Part shown: positions 1-7,911 of the stretch, in pieces | Position numbering within the stretch: position 1 is the stretch's first letter | Layout: each line of letters starts with the position of its first letter | The notes under the pieces: model-generated | The model's database searches: none | Seen by the model: only the letters and a program-made list of their open reading frames with translations | What the model was told of the DNA's origin: nothing | Made by a program: the position numbers and the translations under genes | From: Bacteriovoracaceae bacterium | GTDB taxonomy: Bacteria; Bdellovibrionota; Bacteriovoracia; Bacteriovoracales; Bacteriovoracaceae | Assembly (NCBI GenBank): GCA_023954635.1 | Contig: JAGSHI010000022.1 | Span: forward strand, 1 to 38,008 | Length of the DNA: 38,008 nucleotides | Direction: 5' to 3'

Positions 1-594
1 ACAGGGTTTAACCAAGGTGTTACTGGTCCTCTTAGAAAACTTGCTCGAGGTGAGCTAACTGGAGGAAACGCAGTAGGAAGTGCCAACAGACAAGCCGCTC
101 TAGCTAAACAAGCAATGAGAAAAATTAAAGGAAAAGGACCGGCCTTTACTGGTTCTTTAAATAAGTCTCAAAAGTCTGAGGCCCTCGCTCTTAGTAAAAT
201 GGGAGTTCCTGCCAACATCGCAGCAGGGATAGCAAAAAGAAAAGTATCTGCCGGTTCTGTAAGAGGAGCTAGAAATAGATTTGGTGGAAATGTAAAGTAT
301 GCTGCCTACAGAGGCAGAAAAGGTAAATCAAGAAGTAAAATCCTAAGCTTCTCTGGTGGTGGTGGTCTACAGGGAGCTAAAAAGAGAAGAAGTGGAAGTG
401 GTTTTAATTATAAAAAGTTTATGAAGAAGGGCGGAAAGAAAACTCCTAAAGGTGGAAAAGTTCTGTCATTCAGAGAGAAAGCTTCTCGTTCAAACTCTGC
501 TCAAATTTCAAAAGATAAAAGTAGAAGTGTTTTTGATATTGTCTCAAGAAGATACATGATTTCAGGATGGGGTCGTCTCGACGTAGACAGATAG
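1..594 (+). CDS. Gly/Lys/Arg-rich protein of unknown function, 5' end outside window
   Basis: The frame is open from base 1 to the TAG at 592-594 with no stop, so this is almost certainly the C-terminal 197 residues of a gene that starts upstream; the first internal ATG (115) has no good ribosome site. The visible protein is strongly basic and rich in Gly, Lys, Arg and Ser, with alternating Ala-rich helical stretches and probable disordered tracts. Two copies of a short motif, SKILSF and GKVLSF, lie 40 residues apart (visible residues about 112-117 and 152-157), each followed by a charged linker. The tail ends ISGWGRLDVDR. I do not recognise a family. The composition suggests a nucleic-acid- or polyanion-binding tail or a secreted structural protein, but this is inference. 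The next gene starts 8 bp downstream and may be co-transcribed. Confidence 0.6.
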   Translation, partial: TGFNQGVTGPLRKLARGELTGGNAVGSANRQAALAKQAMRKIKGKGPAFTGSLNKSQKSEALALSKMGVPANIAAGIAKRKVSAGSVRGARNRFGGNVKYAAYRGRKGKSRSKILSFSGGGGLQGAKKRRSGSGFNYKKFMKKGGKKTPKGGKVLSFREKASRSNSAQISKDKSRSVFDIVSRRYMISGWGRLDVDR

Positions 595-601
595 AAGGAA
601 A

Positions 602-979
602 ATGGAAGAACCAAACGAAGCCGTTTTATTTTACGATTCAGACTGTGGTCTTTGCATGCGTTTCAAGCAAGCACTTGATCGGATACCAGGTACCAACAAA
701 GTCAAAAAAATCAGTATTCACGAACCAGATGCCTTTGAAAGCTACCCTAAATTAAGCAAAGAAGTATGCGAAAAAGAAGTCCACTTGATTGATGAAAATG
801 GCAATATTCTTCGAGGTGAAGAAGTCATTGAATACCTCATCTCCCAGTTTCCTGGAGTTAAAAAGTTCTCATGGCTACTAGAGTCAGGAATGGGGCAGAA
901 GGCCGTAGAGTATTTCAATAGCATTACCAAAATGACCAGAGAAACATTGCGAAAACGTTGTAGCACATGTAAAAATTGA
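602..979 (+). CDS. DCC-family thiol-disulfide oxidoreductase-like protein (DUF393)
   Basis: A 125-residue protein beginning with the hallmark of the DCC family: a beta strand, then YDSDCGLCMRF, giving a CxxC pair at Cys15 and Cys18 preceded by the D-x-D-C signature. The length is typical of the family (about 110-140 residues). The family is predicted to adopt a thioredoxin-like fold and is generally annotated as a thiol-disulfide oxidoreductase, although substrates are poorly known. A second CxxC (RCSTCKN) sits at the extreme C-terminus and might bind metal or form a disulfide. There is no signal peptide, so a cytoplasmic location is expected. A GAAGGA ribosome site lies just before the ATG. 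It sits 7 bp after the basic protein and 21 bp before a glycosyltransferase on the same strand, suggesting one transcript without an obvious functional link. Confidence 0.85.
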   Translation: MEEPNEAVLFYDSDCGLCMRFKQALDRIPGTNKVKKISIHEPDAFESYPKLSKEVCEKEVHLIDENGNILRGEEVIEYLISQFPGVKKFSWLLESGMGQKAVEYFNSITKMTRETLRKRCSTCKN

Positions 980-1000
980 CCAAACCAGATTTGGAGAATT

Positions 1001-1735
1001 ATGCTGCCCTTCGACAAAACATTGGTCATTATTCCGACCTATAATGAAATCGACAATATTGAGAGAATGATCACTACTATGCTCGAAATGCATAAGGGAA
1101 TCTCATTACTTATCATTGAAGACGGCTCTCCAGACGGTACTGCTGACGTCGTTAAAAGACTTCAAAAAGAACACTCCAGCAACCTTCACATGATTGAAAG
1201 AACTGGCAAGCTGGGACTAGGTACTGCCTATGTTACAGGTTTCAAATGGGCCCTCGAAAAAGATTATGAATTTGTCTTTGAAATGGACTGTGACTTTTCA
1301 CACGATCCAAAACAAGTTCCAGATCTTTTAGCCGCCGCTCAGGAGAATGACCTTGTTATTGGTTCTCGTTATATCGATGGTATCCGAATCATCAACTGGC
1401 CATTTAGAAGACTACTACTTTCTTACTTAGCAAGTATTTACACTAGATTAGTCACAGGCATCCCTGTTCAAGACACAACTGGTGGGTTCAAGTGCTTCAC
1501 ACGTAAAGCTCTAAGCGCTCTCAATCTCGATAATATTGTTTCAACTGGTTATATTTTCCAACTCGAACTTAACTATAAAGTTTGGTCACTCGGAATGAAT
1601 GTTAAAGAAGTTCCTATCATTTTTTATGAAAGAAGAGATGGTCAATCAAAAATGGCCGGTGGAATTATTTTTGAAGCGCTCTATGCTGTCTTAAAGTTAA
1701 GAGTAATGAGAACGTTTGGGACGCTTCTTAAATAA
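1001..1735 (+). CDS. Dolichol-phosphate mannosyltransferase-like GT2 glycosyltransferase (polyprenol monophosphomannose synthase)
   Basis: A 244-residue GT-A family 2 enzyme with the full motif set of DPM1 / Ppm1: IIPTYNE near residue 11, an acidic nucleotide-binding EDGSPDGT around 40-47, GLGTAYVTGF at 72-81, the metal-binding acidic triad in EMDCDFSHDP (Asp96, Asp98) and IGSRY further on. The late segment VQDTTGGFKCF matches the acceptor-side region of the family. These enzymes move mannose (or another sugar) from a nucleotide sugar to polyprenyl phosphate at the inner membrane, making lipid-linked donors for envelope glycans or lipoprotein glycosylation. No C-terminal membrane segments are present, as in the short soluble DPM1 form. 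It converges on the membrane-protein gene with an 11 bp gap and no visible terminator. Confidence 0.92.
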   Translation: MLPFDKTLVIIPTYNEIDNIERMITTMLEMHKGISLLIIEDGSPDGTADVVKRLQKEHSSNLHMIERTGKLGLGTAYVTGFKWALEKDYEFVFEMDCDFSHDPKQVPDLLAAAQENDLVIGSRYIDGIRIINWPFRRLLLSYLASIYTRLVTGIPVQDTTGGFKCFTRKALSALNLDNIVSTGYIFQLELNYKVWSLGMNVKEVPIIFYERRDGQSKMAGGIIFEALYAVLKLRVMRTFGTLLK

Positions 1736-1746
1736 ATCGAAGTAAA

Positions 1747-2448
1747 TTATCTTTCAAATGACTTTCTAGAAAAAAGCTGCCGATTGAGTGGACCGAAGCA
1801 CATCAATAAAAAGATCCAGCAACCACCAAACTCCAAAATCTCACCTTTCCTACCAGAATCTATGAATTTTACAATAAGGGCCAAACACAAATAAGCAACA
1901 ATGTGAAAAAGTTTAGGGACTGGTAGTGCAAACTTATCTACTAAGTTTTTTATTTTTCCGCCTCTAATATAAAGAAAAGGCATGACAAGAAAATACAGAA
2001 CGACACAAATACCTAAGAATGTTCCAAAGATGTAGCGGTTAACTTTGAATCCACCAAATCTTAAGTTATGAAAGTTAAATTCTCCCTGAGTATTATATTT
2101 TTGAAACCACAGAGGTGTTTCAAAACCTATAATCCTTTGACCATAGCTAATTTCTTCGAGGGCCCCGAACAAGAATATAAACCCCATCGTTATCAAGCAG
2201 AACTGAAAAAACTTTCCTCGGAAAGGTTTTAGAATATTGGCCCTATGCCAACAAAGAATTGTCCCAAGAAGAAGAGGAAGAAAAGTAAGGTATTCAATCC
2301 ACCCATCTTCGGTAATATACACATGTTCATAGTAGTGCTTATTGGTATAACTAAGAATCATTCCGATTATTGAAATAATAAAAACAAGAACGAACATAAC
2401 AAATTCATTTTTTTTGATATTGGTAAGACTATCGAGCATTAGTTTCAA
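1747..2448 (-). CDS. Multi-pass inner-membrane protein with EEISYGQRI motif, function unknown
   Basis: A 233-residue protein with five or six hydrophobic segments, roughly residues 15-35, 50-66, 80-98, 140-160, 180-195 and 205-220. Between the third and fourth segments is a conserved-looking stretch, EEISYGQRI, followed by an Asn/His-rich part (NTQGEFNFHNL). I recall similar EEISWGQR motifs in uncharacterised bacterial membrane proteins, but cannot name a function. Acidic, Asn and His residues placed at a membrane edge could make a catalytic or metal site; this is speculation. The ATG overlaps the rpiB stop by 4 bp (ATGA), so the two genes are translationally coupled. Despite that, no metabolic link with ribose-5-phosphate isomerase is apparent. 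Confidence 0.8.
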   Translation of the reverse strand: MKLMLDSLTNIKKNEFVMFVLVFIISIIGMILSYTNKHYYEHVYITEDGWIEYLTFLPLLLGTILCWHRANILKPFRGKFFQFCLITMGFIFLFGALEEISYGQRIIGFETPLWFQKYNTQGEFNFHNLRFGGFKVNRYIFGTFLGICVVLYFLVMPFLYIRGGKIKNLVDKFALPVPKLFHIVAYLCLALIVKFIDSGRKGEILEFGGCWIFLLMCFGPLNRQLFSRKSFER

Positions 2449-2882
2449 ACAACTTCTCCTAAGTCTGCAAATTTCCCAAGACGATCACTATGTCGACCAC
2501 CTTCAAATTCAGCTTCAAACCAGGCGTCAACTATCGCTCTAATTTCTTCAGCAGAATTAATTCGAGCACCGACACAAAGGACATTAGCATCATTATGCTG
2601 TCTAGATAATCTTGCTTCCTCTGGAGTTCTGATTAAAGCTGCTCGGATACCTTTATATCTATTGGCGACTATTGAAACTCCAATACCAGAACCACAAAGT
2701 AAGATTCCAGGTATCTTCTGCTCGAGAACAGTTTTAACAACTTTAGTAGCATAGTCAGGGTAGTCACATCGATCAGCCGAGAGAGTTCCCTCGTCGATAA
2801 CTTCATATTTTTCAGTAAGGTATTTTTTGAGTTCTTCTTTGCCTTCAAAGGCAGCGTGATCACATCCGAGTACAACTTTCAC
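2445..2882 (-). CDS. rpiB: Ribose-5-phosphate isomerase B
   Basis: A 145-residue RpiB/LacAB-family enzyme that interconverts ribose 5-phosphate and ribulose 5-phosphate in the pentose phosphate pathway. Diagnostic features: N-terminal GCDHAAFEGK with the Asp8-His9 pair, RCDYPDYA at about 38-45, the catalytic Cys63 in LLCGSGIGVS, the NRYKGIRAAL phosphate loop, and SRQHNDANVLC with His96. The length is normal for the family. The start is a GTG at 2880-2882 preceded at 5 bp by GGAG. Unusually, that Shine-Dalgarno touches the T-run of an intrinsic terminator that follows ahcY, so expression must come from read-through or from a promoter inside ahcY. It overlaps the downstream membrane-protein gene by 4 bp. 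Confidence 0.95.
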   Translation of the reverse strand: MKVVLGCDHAAFEGKEELKKYLTEKYEVIDEGTLSADRCDYPDYATKVVKTVLEQKIPGILLCGSGIGVSIVANRYKGIRAALIRTPEEARLSRQHNDANVLCVGARINSAEEIRAIVDAWFEAEFEGGRHSDRLGKFADLGEVV

Positions 2883-2891
2883 TGTTACTCC

Positions 2892-2919
2892 AAAAAAAAG
2901 GGCCCCACTAAGTGGGGCC
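2892..2919 (-). terminator. Intrinsic terminator after ahcY, abutting the rpiB ribosome site
   Basis: Read on the minus strand this is GGCCCCAC, a 3-nt loop, GTGGGGCC and then C plus eight T. It is an 8-bp perfect GC-rich stem with a T tract, placed 18 bp after the ahcY stop. The T tract is followed directly by GGAG and the GTG start of rpiB, so it can act as a full terminator or as a partial one that sets the ahcY:rpiB ratio. Confidence 0.9.
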
Positions 2920-2937
2920 AGATTTATTAATACTTAA

Positions 2938-4278
2938 TTAGTATCTGTAGTGTTCTGGTTTGAAAGGTCCATCCGGCTTAAGCCCAAGATACTCTGCTTG
3001 ACCTGAAGTCAATACATCAATCTCAACTCCAACTTTCTCAAGGTGCAATCTAGCAACTTTTTCATCAAGATGTTTTGGAAGCATATAAACTTTGTTGTCA
3101 TAGTTTTTAAAGTTTTCCCAAAGCTCTAGTTGAGCAATAACTTGGTTTGTAAATGAGTTACTCATTACAAATGATGGGTGACCAGTCGCACATCCAAGAT
3201 TCACAAGTCTTCCCTGAGCAAGAAGAACAATTCTCTTACCGTCTTTAGAAGTATATTGATCTACTTGAGGCTTAATATTGTCTTCTGTGTAGTTGTCATG
3301 AAGATGCTTGATTTGAATTTCTGAATCAAAGTGACCGATGTTACAAACAATCGCTCCGTCTTTCATATTATCTAAGTGTGTTGGGTTAATCACATCAAAA
3401 CAACCAGTAGTTGTTACGAAAATATCACCGAGCTTAGAAGCGTCATCCATTTTCATTACCTGGTAACCTTCCATTGATGCTTGAAGAGCACAAATTGGAT
3501 CGATTTCAGTAATAATAACTCGTCCACCTTGACCTCTAAGAGATTGAGCTGAACCCTTACCAACGTCACCGTATCCAGCAACAACACAAACTTTACCAGC
3601 AACCATAACGTCTGTTGCTCTCTTAATTCCATCAATCAAAGACTCTCTACATCCGTAAAGGTTATCAAATTTTGATTTCGTAACTGAATCGTTAATATTG
3701 ATAGCAGGCATAGGAAGAGTTCCTTTTTGAACTCTTTCATAAAGTCTATGAACACCAGTAGTTGTTTCTTCTGAAAGTCCTCTAATTCCTTCAACATATT
3801 GCGGGAATCTATCAAGAACCATATTTGTAAGATCTCCACCGTCATCAAGAATCATATTAAGTGGCGCACCATCGGCCCAAGTAAGAGTCTTCTCAATACA
3901 CCAGTCAAATTCCTCTTCGTTCATACCTTTCCAAGCAAAAACAGGAATTCCTGCAGCTGCGATAGCGGCGGCGGCATGATCTTGAGTTGAATAAATATTA
4001 CATGATGACCAACGAATTTCAGCACCAAGAGCAGTAAGAGTTTCAATAAGAACTGCAGTTTGGATTGTCATGTGTAAACAACCAGCAATCTCAGCACCTT
4101 TAAGAGGCTGAGTTGGACCAAATTCTTCTCTAAGAGACATTAATCCTGGCATTTCAGCTTCGGCGATAGTGATTTCTTTTCTTCCCCATTCGGCCAAAGA
4201 GATATCGGCTACTTTATAATCTGTAAAACTCATGTTTCCTCCAACCGTCGTAGTCGCGGCTTCCGTCGTTGTTTCCAT
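2938..4278 (-). CDS. ahcY: Adenosylhomocysteinase (S-adenosyl-L-homocysteine hydrolase)
   Basis: This NAD-dependent enzyme splits S-adenosylhomocysteine into adenosine and homocysteine, relieving product inhibition of methyltransferases and closing the activated methyl cycle. The 446-residue protein shows the family signatures: [16 protein letters not shown] near the N-terminus, [16 protein letters not shown] (substrate His), the NLYGCRESL and [10 protein letters not shown] active-site segments, the [10 protein letters not shown] Rossmann motif that binds NAD, and the C-terminal [13 protein letters not shown] whose Lys-Tyr tail reaches the partner subunit's NAD site. Two starts are plausible: ATG at 4278 (AAGGA, 6-bp spacing) and ATG at 4233 (GGAGG, 4-bp spacing). 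The latter gives [12 protein letters not shown], nearer the usual length; the extra 15 residues are a Thr-rich tract. A sigma-70-like promoter lies at 4315-4344. Confidence 0.97.
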   Translation of the reverse strand: METTTEAATTTVGGNMSFTDYKVADISLAEWGRKEITIAEAEMPGLMSLREEFGPTQPLKGAEIAGCLHMTIQTAVLIETLTALGAEIRWSSCNIYSTQDHAAAAIAAAGIPVFAWKGMNEEEFDWCIEKTLTWADGAPLNMILDDGGDLTNMVLDRFPQYVEGIRGLSEETTTGVHRLYERVQKGTLPMPAININDSVTKSKFDNLYGCRESLIDGIKRATDVMVAGKVCVVAGYGDVGKGSAQSLRGQGGRVIITEIDPICALQASMEGYQVMKMDDASKLGDIFVTTTGCFDVINPTHLDNMKDGAIVCNIGHFDSEIQIKHLHDNYTEDNIKPQVDQYTSKDGKRIVLLAQGRLVNLGCATGHPSFVMSNSFTNQVIAQLELWENFKNYDNKVYMLPKHLDEKVARLHLEKVGVEIDVLTSGQAEYLGLKPDGPFKPEHYRY

Positions 4279-4314
4279 TTTCTATCCTTAATATTAACTG
4301 TATTTTCAGCGGCT

Positions 4315-4344
4315 ACTATAACAGAGAAAAATGGCGTTTCACAA
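4315..4344 (-). promoter_or_regulatory. Putative sigma-70 promoter of ahcY
   Basis: On the minus strand TTGTGA (4344-4339) and TATAGT (4320-4315) are separated by 18 bp and lie 37 bp before the upstream ATG of ahcY. The -10 matches consensus at 5 of 6 positions and the -35 at 4 of 6. No riboswitch-like structure was seen in the short leader. Confidence 0.55.
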
Positions 4345-4380
4345 GGGTTTAAGGATCATTCAAATGAATTTGCTCTTGCC

Positions 4381-4394
4381 CAAAGATGTCTTTG
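4381..4394. promoter_or_regulatory. Perfect palindrome upstream of homoserine kinase (candidate operator)
   Basis: CAAAGA-TG-TCTTTG is a perfect inverted repeat with 6-bp arms, 37 bp before the TTG start of the homoserine kinase gene and about 60 bp from the ahcY promoter, in a divergent intergenic region. It could be an operator, but in AT-rich DNA a 6-bp palindrome can be chance. No protein is assigned. Confidence 0.25.
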
Positions 4395-4431
4395 AGGGTA
4401 CCTATGTCGCATCACTAAAAAGGTATTTAAA

Positions 4432-5388
4432 TTGGGAAGTTACACTAAAATTGACAAAAATATTGCCCAGAGCATTATTGATCAATACGGTCTCGGAGAG
4501 GTCACAAGTCTTCGCGCCCTCTCCCTTGGAATTTCAAATTCAAACTACAAGCTAACAACAGCTGACAAATCCAGCTACCTTTTAAAAATTAGCAACGACA
4601 AAAGCAGCGCAGAGCTCAAAGAAGAAATGGAAATAATGAGCATTCTGTCAGACAAGAGATTCCCCTACTCCCTAACTCCATTTAAAACTAAAAAAAGTAA
4701 ACTCGTTTATTTTCAAGATGATTACTTTGGAGTTATTTTTCCTTTCGTTGAAGGGATTCCTCCAGGCCCTGCTGATATGACATGCCGAATGATTGGTGAA
4801 GGTTTAGCAACCCTACATTCAATAAAATGGTCCAAGGAAGACCTAGAATCGATAAGACCCTACGAAGCTGTTGGCTACGGACCAGATAATATTATTGAAT
4901 ATCTAGACTCAAGCTCCTGCCCTGAAGACTTCAAAAAAGAGTTCAATAAAGCTTTTCCTAATAAATTAGAACATTGGAAAAAAGCCAAACACGAGATCGG
5001 ACTTGTCCATGGTGATCTCTATTATGACAATACTCTTTTTCACAATGATATTCTCAAAGTAATGTTGGATTTTGAACAATCAGGAACTGGAGAGCTCCTA
5101 CTCGATTTAGGAATTTGTATCTCAGGCACATGTTTAGAAAAAGGCCATATCATTACTCCATTAATTGATAGCTTTTTGTCAGGATATGAAAGTATTCGTC
5201 CTTTACCAGAGATTGAAAAAAAGATGCTCGACCAGGCCATTTCCCTGGGGTTATTTTCAATATCGCTTTGGAGAATCAAAAGATTCACTGAAGGTAGTCT
5301 TAATACTCTTATGGCGGATAGCTATAAGGAGTTAATCCAACGAGCTAATAATTATCGGAAAGAGTCCGGTGGGAGCAGTCGAAAATGA
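4432..5388 (+). CDS. thrB: Homoserine kinase type II (ThrB, aminoglycoside-phosphotransferase fold)
   Basis: A 318-residue APH/choline-kinase-fold protein. Its N-terminus, MGSYTKI...YGLGEVTSLRALSLGISNSNY, closely follows the start of the alphaproteobacterial type II ThrB, which phosphorylates homoserine to O-phosphohomoserine in threonine synthesis. The catalytic loop HGDLYYDNTLF (about residues 194-204) supplies the catalytic Asp and Asn, and LDFEQSGTGELLLDLGI supplies the metal-binding Asp. The start is TTG: upstream in frame there is no ATG before a stop at 4393, and AAAAAGG sits 8 bp before the TTG. A related kinase of another small alcohol is possible because the fold is promiscuous. The stop overlaps the next gene's ATG by 4 bp, so it is translated with the RNA methyltransferase. 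Confidence 0.82.
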   Translation: MGSYTKIDKNIAQSIIDQYGLGEVTSLRALSLGISNSNYKLTTADKSSYLLKISNDKSSAELKEEMEIMSILSDKRFPYSLTPFKTKKSKLVYFQDDYFGVIFPFVEGIPPGPADMTCRMIGEGLATLHSIKWSKEDLESIRPYEAVGYGPDNIIEYLDSSSCPEDFKKEFNKAFPNKLEHWKKAKHEIGLVHGDLYYDNTLFHNDILKVMLDFEQSGTGELLLDLGICISGTCLEKGHIITPLIDSFLSGYESIRPLPEIEKKMLDQAISLGLFSISLWRIKRFTEGSLNTLMADSYKELIQRANNYRKESGGSSRK

Positions 5389-6578
5389 AAACATACTTTG
5401 CATCTTGTCCAAAAAGATCTGAAGAATTCCTCATTGAAGAATTGACTACATTTGGAGTCAAGAATATTGAACGTAAAAATGGTGGAGCTCAATTCAAGGC
5501 TGATGACTTAACGGCCCTTAGAATAGTCTTTGAAACAAGACTTGCGAGTAGAGTCTTTAAGCTTCTTGATGTTTATCCAATAAAAGATGAAAAAGATATT
5601 TACAAAAAAGTAACAAATAAATGGTGGCATAGAGTCTTTGATAATGATCAAACTTTTAAGATCTCTACACTATTCGATACCGATGCCCATAATTTTTTCA
5701 AAAATAGTATGCACTTTTCGATGATGGTTAAAGATGCCATAGTTGATCAGTTCAGGGACGCAACCGGAAGAAGACCCAATGTCGATACAGTAACCCCTGA
5801 CATCTCTCTACTAGTGAGAGTCGAAGGCAGAGGAAGAGAACCTGGTTTTAATGCTAAAATCTTTCTCGACCTAACTAATGTTCCATTAAGTGATCGTGGT
5901 TACAGACGAGGCAAACACAAAGCTCCACTAAGAGAAAACCTTGCGGCCAACCTTGTCCATATTGCAAAATGGGATTTTAAAAAAGATTGTCTAGTAGATA
6001 TCTTCTGTGGATCTGGAACAATACTAATTGAAGCCGCTTTGGTTCAACTTGGACTTCCTCCAACTTATATAAAAATTAAAAAAGCTAGACGAGGAAGAAC
6101 AGCTGATTTTGCTTTCCTTAACCACAAATGGTTTGTTGATAATGAAGACTTAAAGAAGTGGGTTCTCGATTATTTTGATAAAGTTATTGAAAAAGCAGAT
6201 GAAGTTAAAAATTCCACAAGTAAAAATATTTTTGGTTCTGACTTAGATATTGCATTTGCTCAGGAAAACATCAGAGCGGCAGGACTTGAGGGTCATATAA
6301 CTTTGACTCAATCTGATTTTAAGGATTATCAATCTGATTGCGACACTGATGGACTTACATTGATCTCAAACCCTCCTTACGGTGAACGTCTCGCTGGAGG
6401 AGAAGAGCTCTATTATCAAATTGGTGAAGCCTTAAAAAACAACTTCAAAAGGTCTACGGCCTTCATTTTCTCGAATGATGAGACCCTTAGAAAGAAAATA
6501 TTTTTGAAGCCAACGAGAAAAACACCATTATTTAATGGACCTCTTGATTGTCGCCTCATTAGGTACGATATTAACTGA
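5385..6578 (+). CDS. THUMP-domain class I SAM-dependent RNA methyltransferase (RlmL / YpsC-like)
   Basis: A 397-residue enzyme predicted to methylate guanine N2 in RNA. The N-terminal ~60 residues form a ferredoxin-like domain, a THUMP RNA-binding domain runs to about 165, and a Rossmann methyltransferase follows with motif I VDIFCGSGTILIEAAL near 205 and motif IV NPPYGERL near 330, the signature of base-N methylating enzymes. SDRGYRRGKHKAPLRENLAA is the conserved entry into the catalytic domain. The length equals the single-module YpsC form and only the RlmL half of the fused E. coli RlmKL; no RlmK part is present. The substrate is probably 23S rRNA by family. It overlaps thrB by 4 bp and ends 3 bp from the convergent EVE gene. 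Confidence 0.88.
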   Translation: MKTYFASCPKRSEEFLIEELTTFGVKNIERKNGGAQFKADDLTALRIVFETRLASRVFKLLDVYPIKDEKDIYKKVTNKWWHRVFDNDQTFKISTLFDTDAHNFFKNSMHFSMMVKDAIVDQFRDATGRRPNVDTVTPDISLLVRVEGRGREPGFNAKIFLDLTNVPLSDRGYRRGKHKAPLRENLAANLVHIAKWDFKKDCLVDIFCGSGTILIEAALVQLGLPPTYIKIKKARRGRTADFAFLNHKWFVDNEDLKKWVLDYFDKVIEKADEVKNSTSKNIFGSDLDIAFAQENIRAAGLEGHITLTQSDFKDYQSDCDTDGLTLISNPPYGERLAGGEELYYQIGEALKNNFKRSTAFIFSNDETLRKKIFLKPTRKTPLFNGPLDCRLIRYDIN

Positions 6579-6581
6579 CTT

Positions 6582-7040
6582 TTACTTTTCAGAAACTTTA
6601 ACAATGTAATCGAATTCTTTTTTTGAGACAGGGGTTATGGATAGACGATTTCCTTTTTGTAAAATCTTCATATCTTTTAAAGGTTTCATTTCCTTCATAT
6701 CCTGAAGAGAGACTGTCTTTTTAAATTTTTTCTTATATTTAACTTCTACCATAAACCAACGAGGGTTTTCTTCACTAGACTTAGGGTCATAATATTTTGA
6801 TTTTTTATCCCAGCTGGTAAAGTCAGGAAATGACTCTTTAGAAACTTCTGCGGTGCCGACGATACCAGGTACATCACAATTGGAGTGATAAAAGAGAACC
6901 ATATCACCTTTTTTCATTTCATCTCTCATGAAATTTCTTGCCTGATAGTTTCGAACTCCATCCCAAGGCTCTTTCTTAACCTTCTTAAGATCATCAATAC
7001 CAAAAACATTTGGTTCAGATTTCATTAACCAATATTTCAT
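6582..7040 (-). CDS. EVE-domain protein (thymocyte nuclear protein 1-like)
   Basis: A 152-residue EVE-domain protein: starts KYWLMKSEP (family signature), then WDGVRNYQARNFMR around 26-39 and GDMVLFYHSN near 45-54, then the GIVGTAEVSKESFPDFT strand and a PRWFMVEV core strand. EVE domains have a PUA-like fold and bind modified nucleobases; bacterial copies often have unknown roles, and some are fused to restriction enzymes. This copy is stand-alone and of usual length. It is the third gene of the polyamine operon, 2 bp after speE, yet I know of no polyamine-related role. It converges with the RNA methyltransferase gene with a 3-bp gap and no visible terminator. Confidence 0.9.
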   Translation of the reverse strand: MKYWLMKSEPNVFGIDDLKKVKKEPWDGVRNYQARNFMRDEMKKGDMVLFYHSNCDVPGIVGTAEVSKESFPDFTSWDKKSKYYDPKSSEENPRWFMVEVKYKKKFKKTVSLQDMKEMKPLKDMKILQKGNRLSITPVSKKEFDYIVKVSEK

Positions 7041-7042
7041 GT

Positions 7043-7900
7043 CTAATCCTTTAAGAGTCCTTCTAAGTTTTTTTGTTGAAAGGTAGGAATGGCAAATGTC
7101 CCGGTATGAAGTTCCTTATTATAGTATTTGAATTCCAGTCCAGACTGATCGACCCTTTTTGGATCAAAGTCTTGAATCGGATGAAGACCTTTTGAGGCAA
7201 AGGTAAATGACCAAAGTCCACCAGGATAAGTAAGGTTATTAAAGTTATAGATTTTCACAACTTTAAATTGCTCACTCAGAACTTTTAACATTGATTTCTG
7301 TACAGACTCCAAGAGAAAAGGTGATTCTCCTTGAGAAACAACAATCCCATCGTCACTTAGAATATTATCTATATCTTTATAAAACTCAGGTCCAAATAAT
7401 GGTGCTGCTGGCCCGATTGGATCAGTTGAGTCGACAAGAATAATATCAAATTTTTCTTTAGTTTCTTTAACAAACTTAACTCCATCACCAATGACAAGTT
7501 CGAGTTTTGAATTATCATATGAGCAAGCAGTTGATGGAATATGTTCTTTACATGCGTTAACAACCATCTCATCGATTTCAACTTGAACAATTCTTTCTAG
7601 TCCAGAATGTCTAAGAACTTCTCTTGCTGTTCCTCCATCTCCTCCACCAATAATGAGTACAGATTTTGGATTAGGGTGAACAAAAAGAGGTACGTGTGAA
7701 ATCATATCGTGATAGACGAACTCATCTCTTTCAGTCACCATGATTAACCCATCATTAAGTAACATCTTTCCATGACCTTTTGTTTCGACAACATCAACTG
7801 TCTGGAATTCACTTTTACCAGAAAAGAGAGTCCTCTCTACTTTAAACTTAACTCCACAAAAATCTTCAAATATTTCTTCTATCCAAACTGAACTTTTCAT
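7043..7900 (-). CDS. speE: Spermidine synthase (polyamine aminopropyltransferase)
   Basis: A 285-residue aminopropyltransferase that moves the aminopropyl group of decarboxylated S-adenosylmethionine to putrescine, giving spermidine and methylthioadenosine. Visible landmarks: an N-terminal beta domain ending MLLNDGLIMVTERDEFVYHDM, the nucleotide-binding GGGDGG at 85-90, the acidic VEID at 107-110, and the catalytic DSTDP loop at 157-161. The protein matches the standard bacterial length. AGGAAA precedes the ATG. It follows the AdoMet decarboxylase gene by 11 bp, so both steps that make and use decarboxylated AdoMet are produced together. No ornithine or arginine decarboxylase is in the window, so putrescine must come from elsewhere. 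Confidence 0.96.
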   Translation of the reverse strand: MKSSVWIEEIFEDFCGVKFKVERTLFSGKSEFQTVDVVETKGHGKMLLNDGLIMVTERDEFVYHDMISHVPLFVHPNPKSVLIIGGGDGGTAREVLRHSGLERIVQVEIDEMVVNACKEHIPSTACSYDNSKLELVIGDGVKFVKETKEKFDIILVDSTDPIGPAAPLFGPEFYKDIDNILSDDGIVVSQGESPFLLESVQKSMLKVLSEQFKVVKIYNFNNLTYPGGLWSFTFASKGLHPIQDFDPKRVDQSGLEFKYYNKELHTGTFAIPTFQQKNLEGLLKD

Positions 7901-7911
7901 AGTTTTTCCTA

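Noticed and set aside
4279-4431. SAH or SAM riboswitch upstream of ahcY
   Set aside because: The leader after the predicted start is only about 30 nt and shows no pseudoknot-like conserved core.
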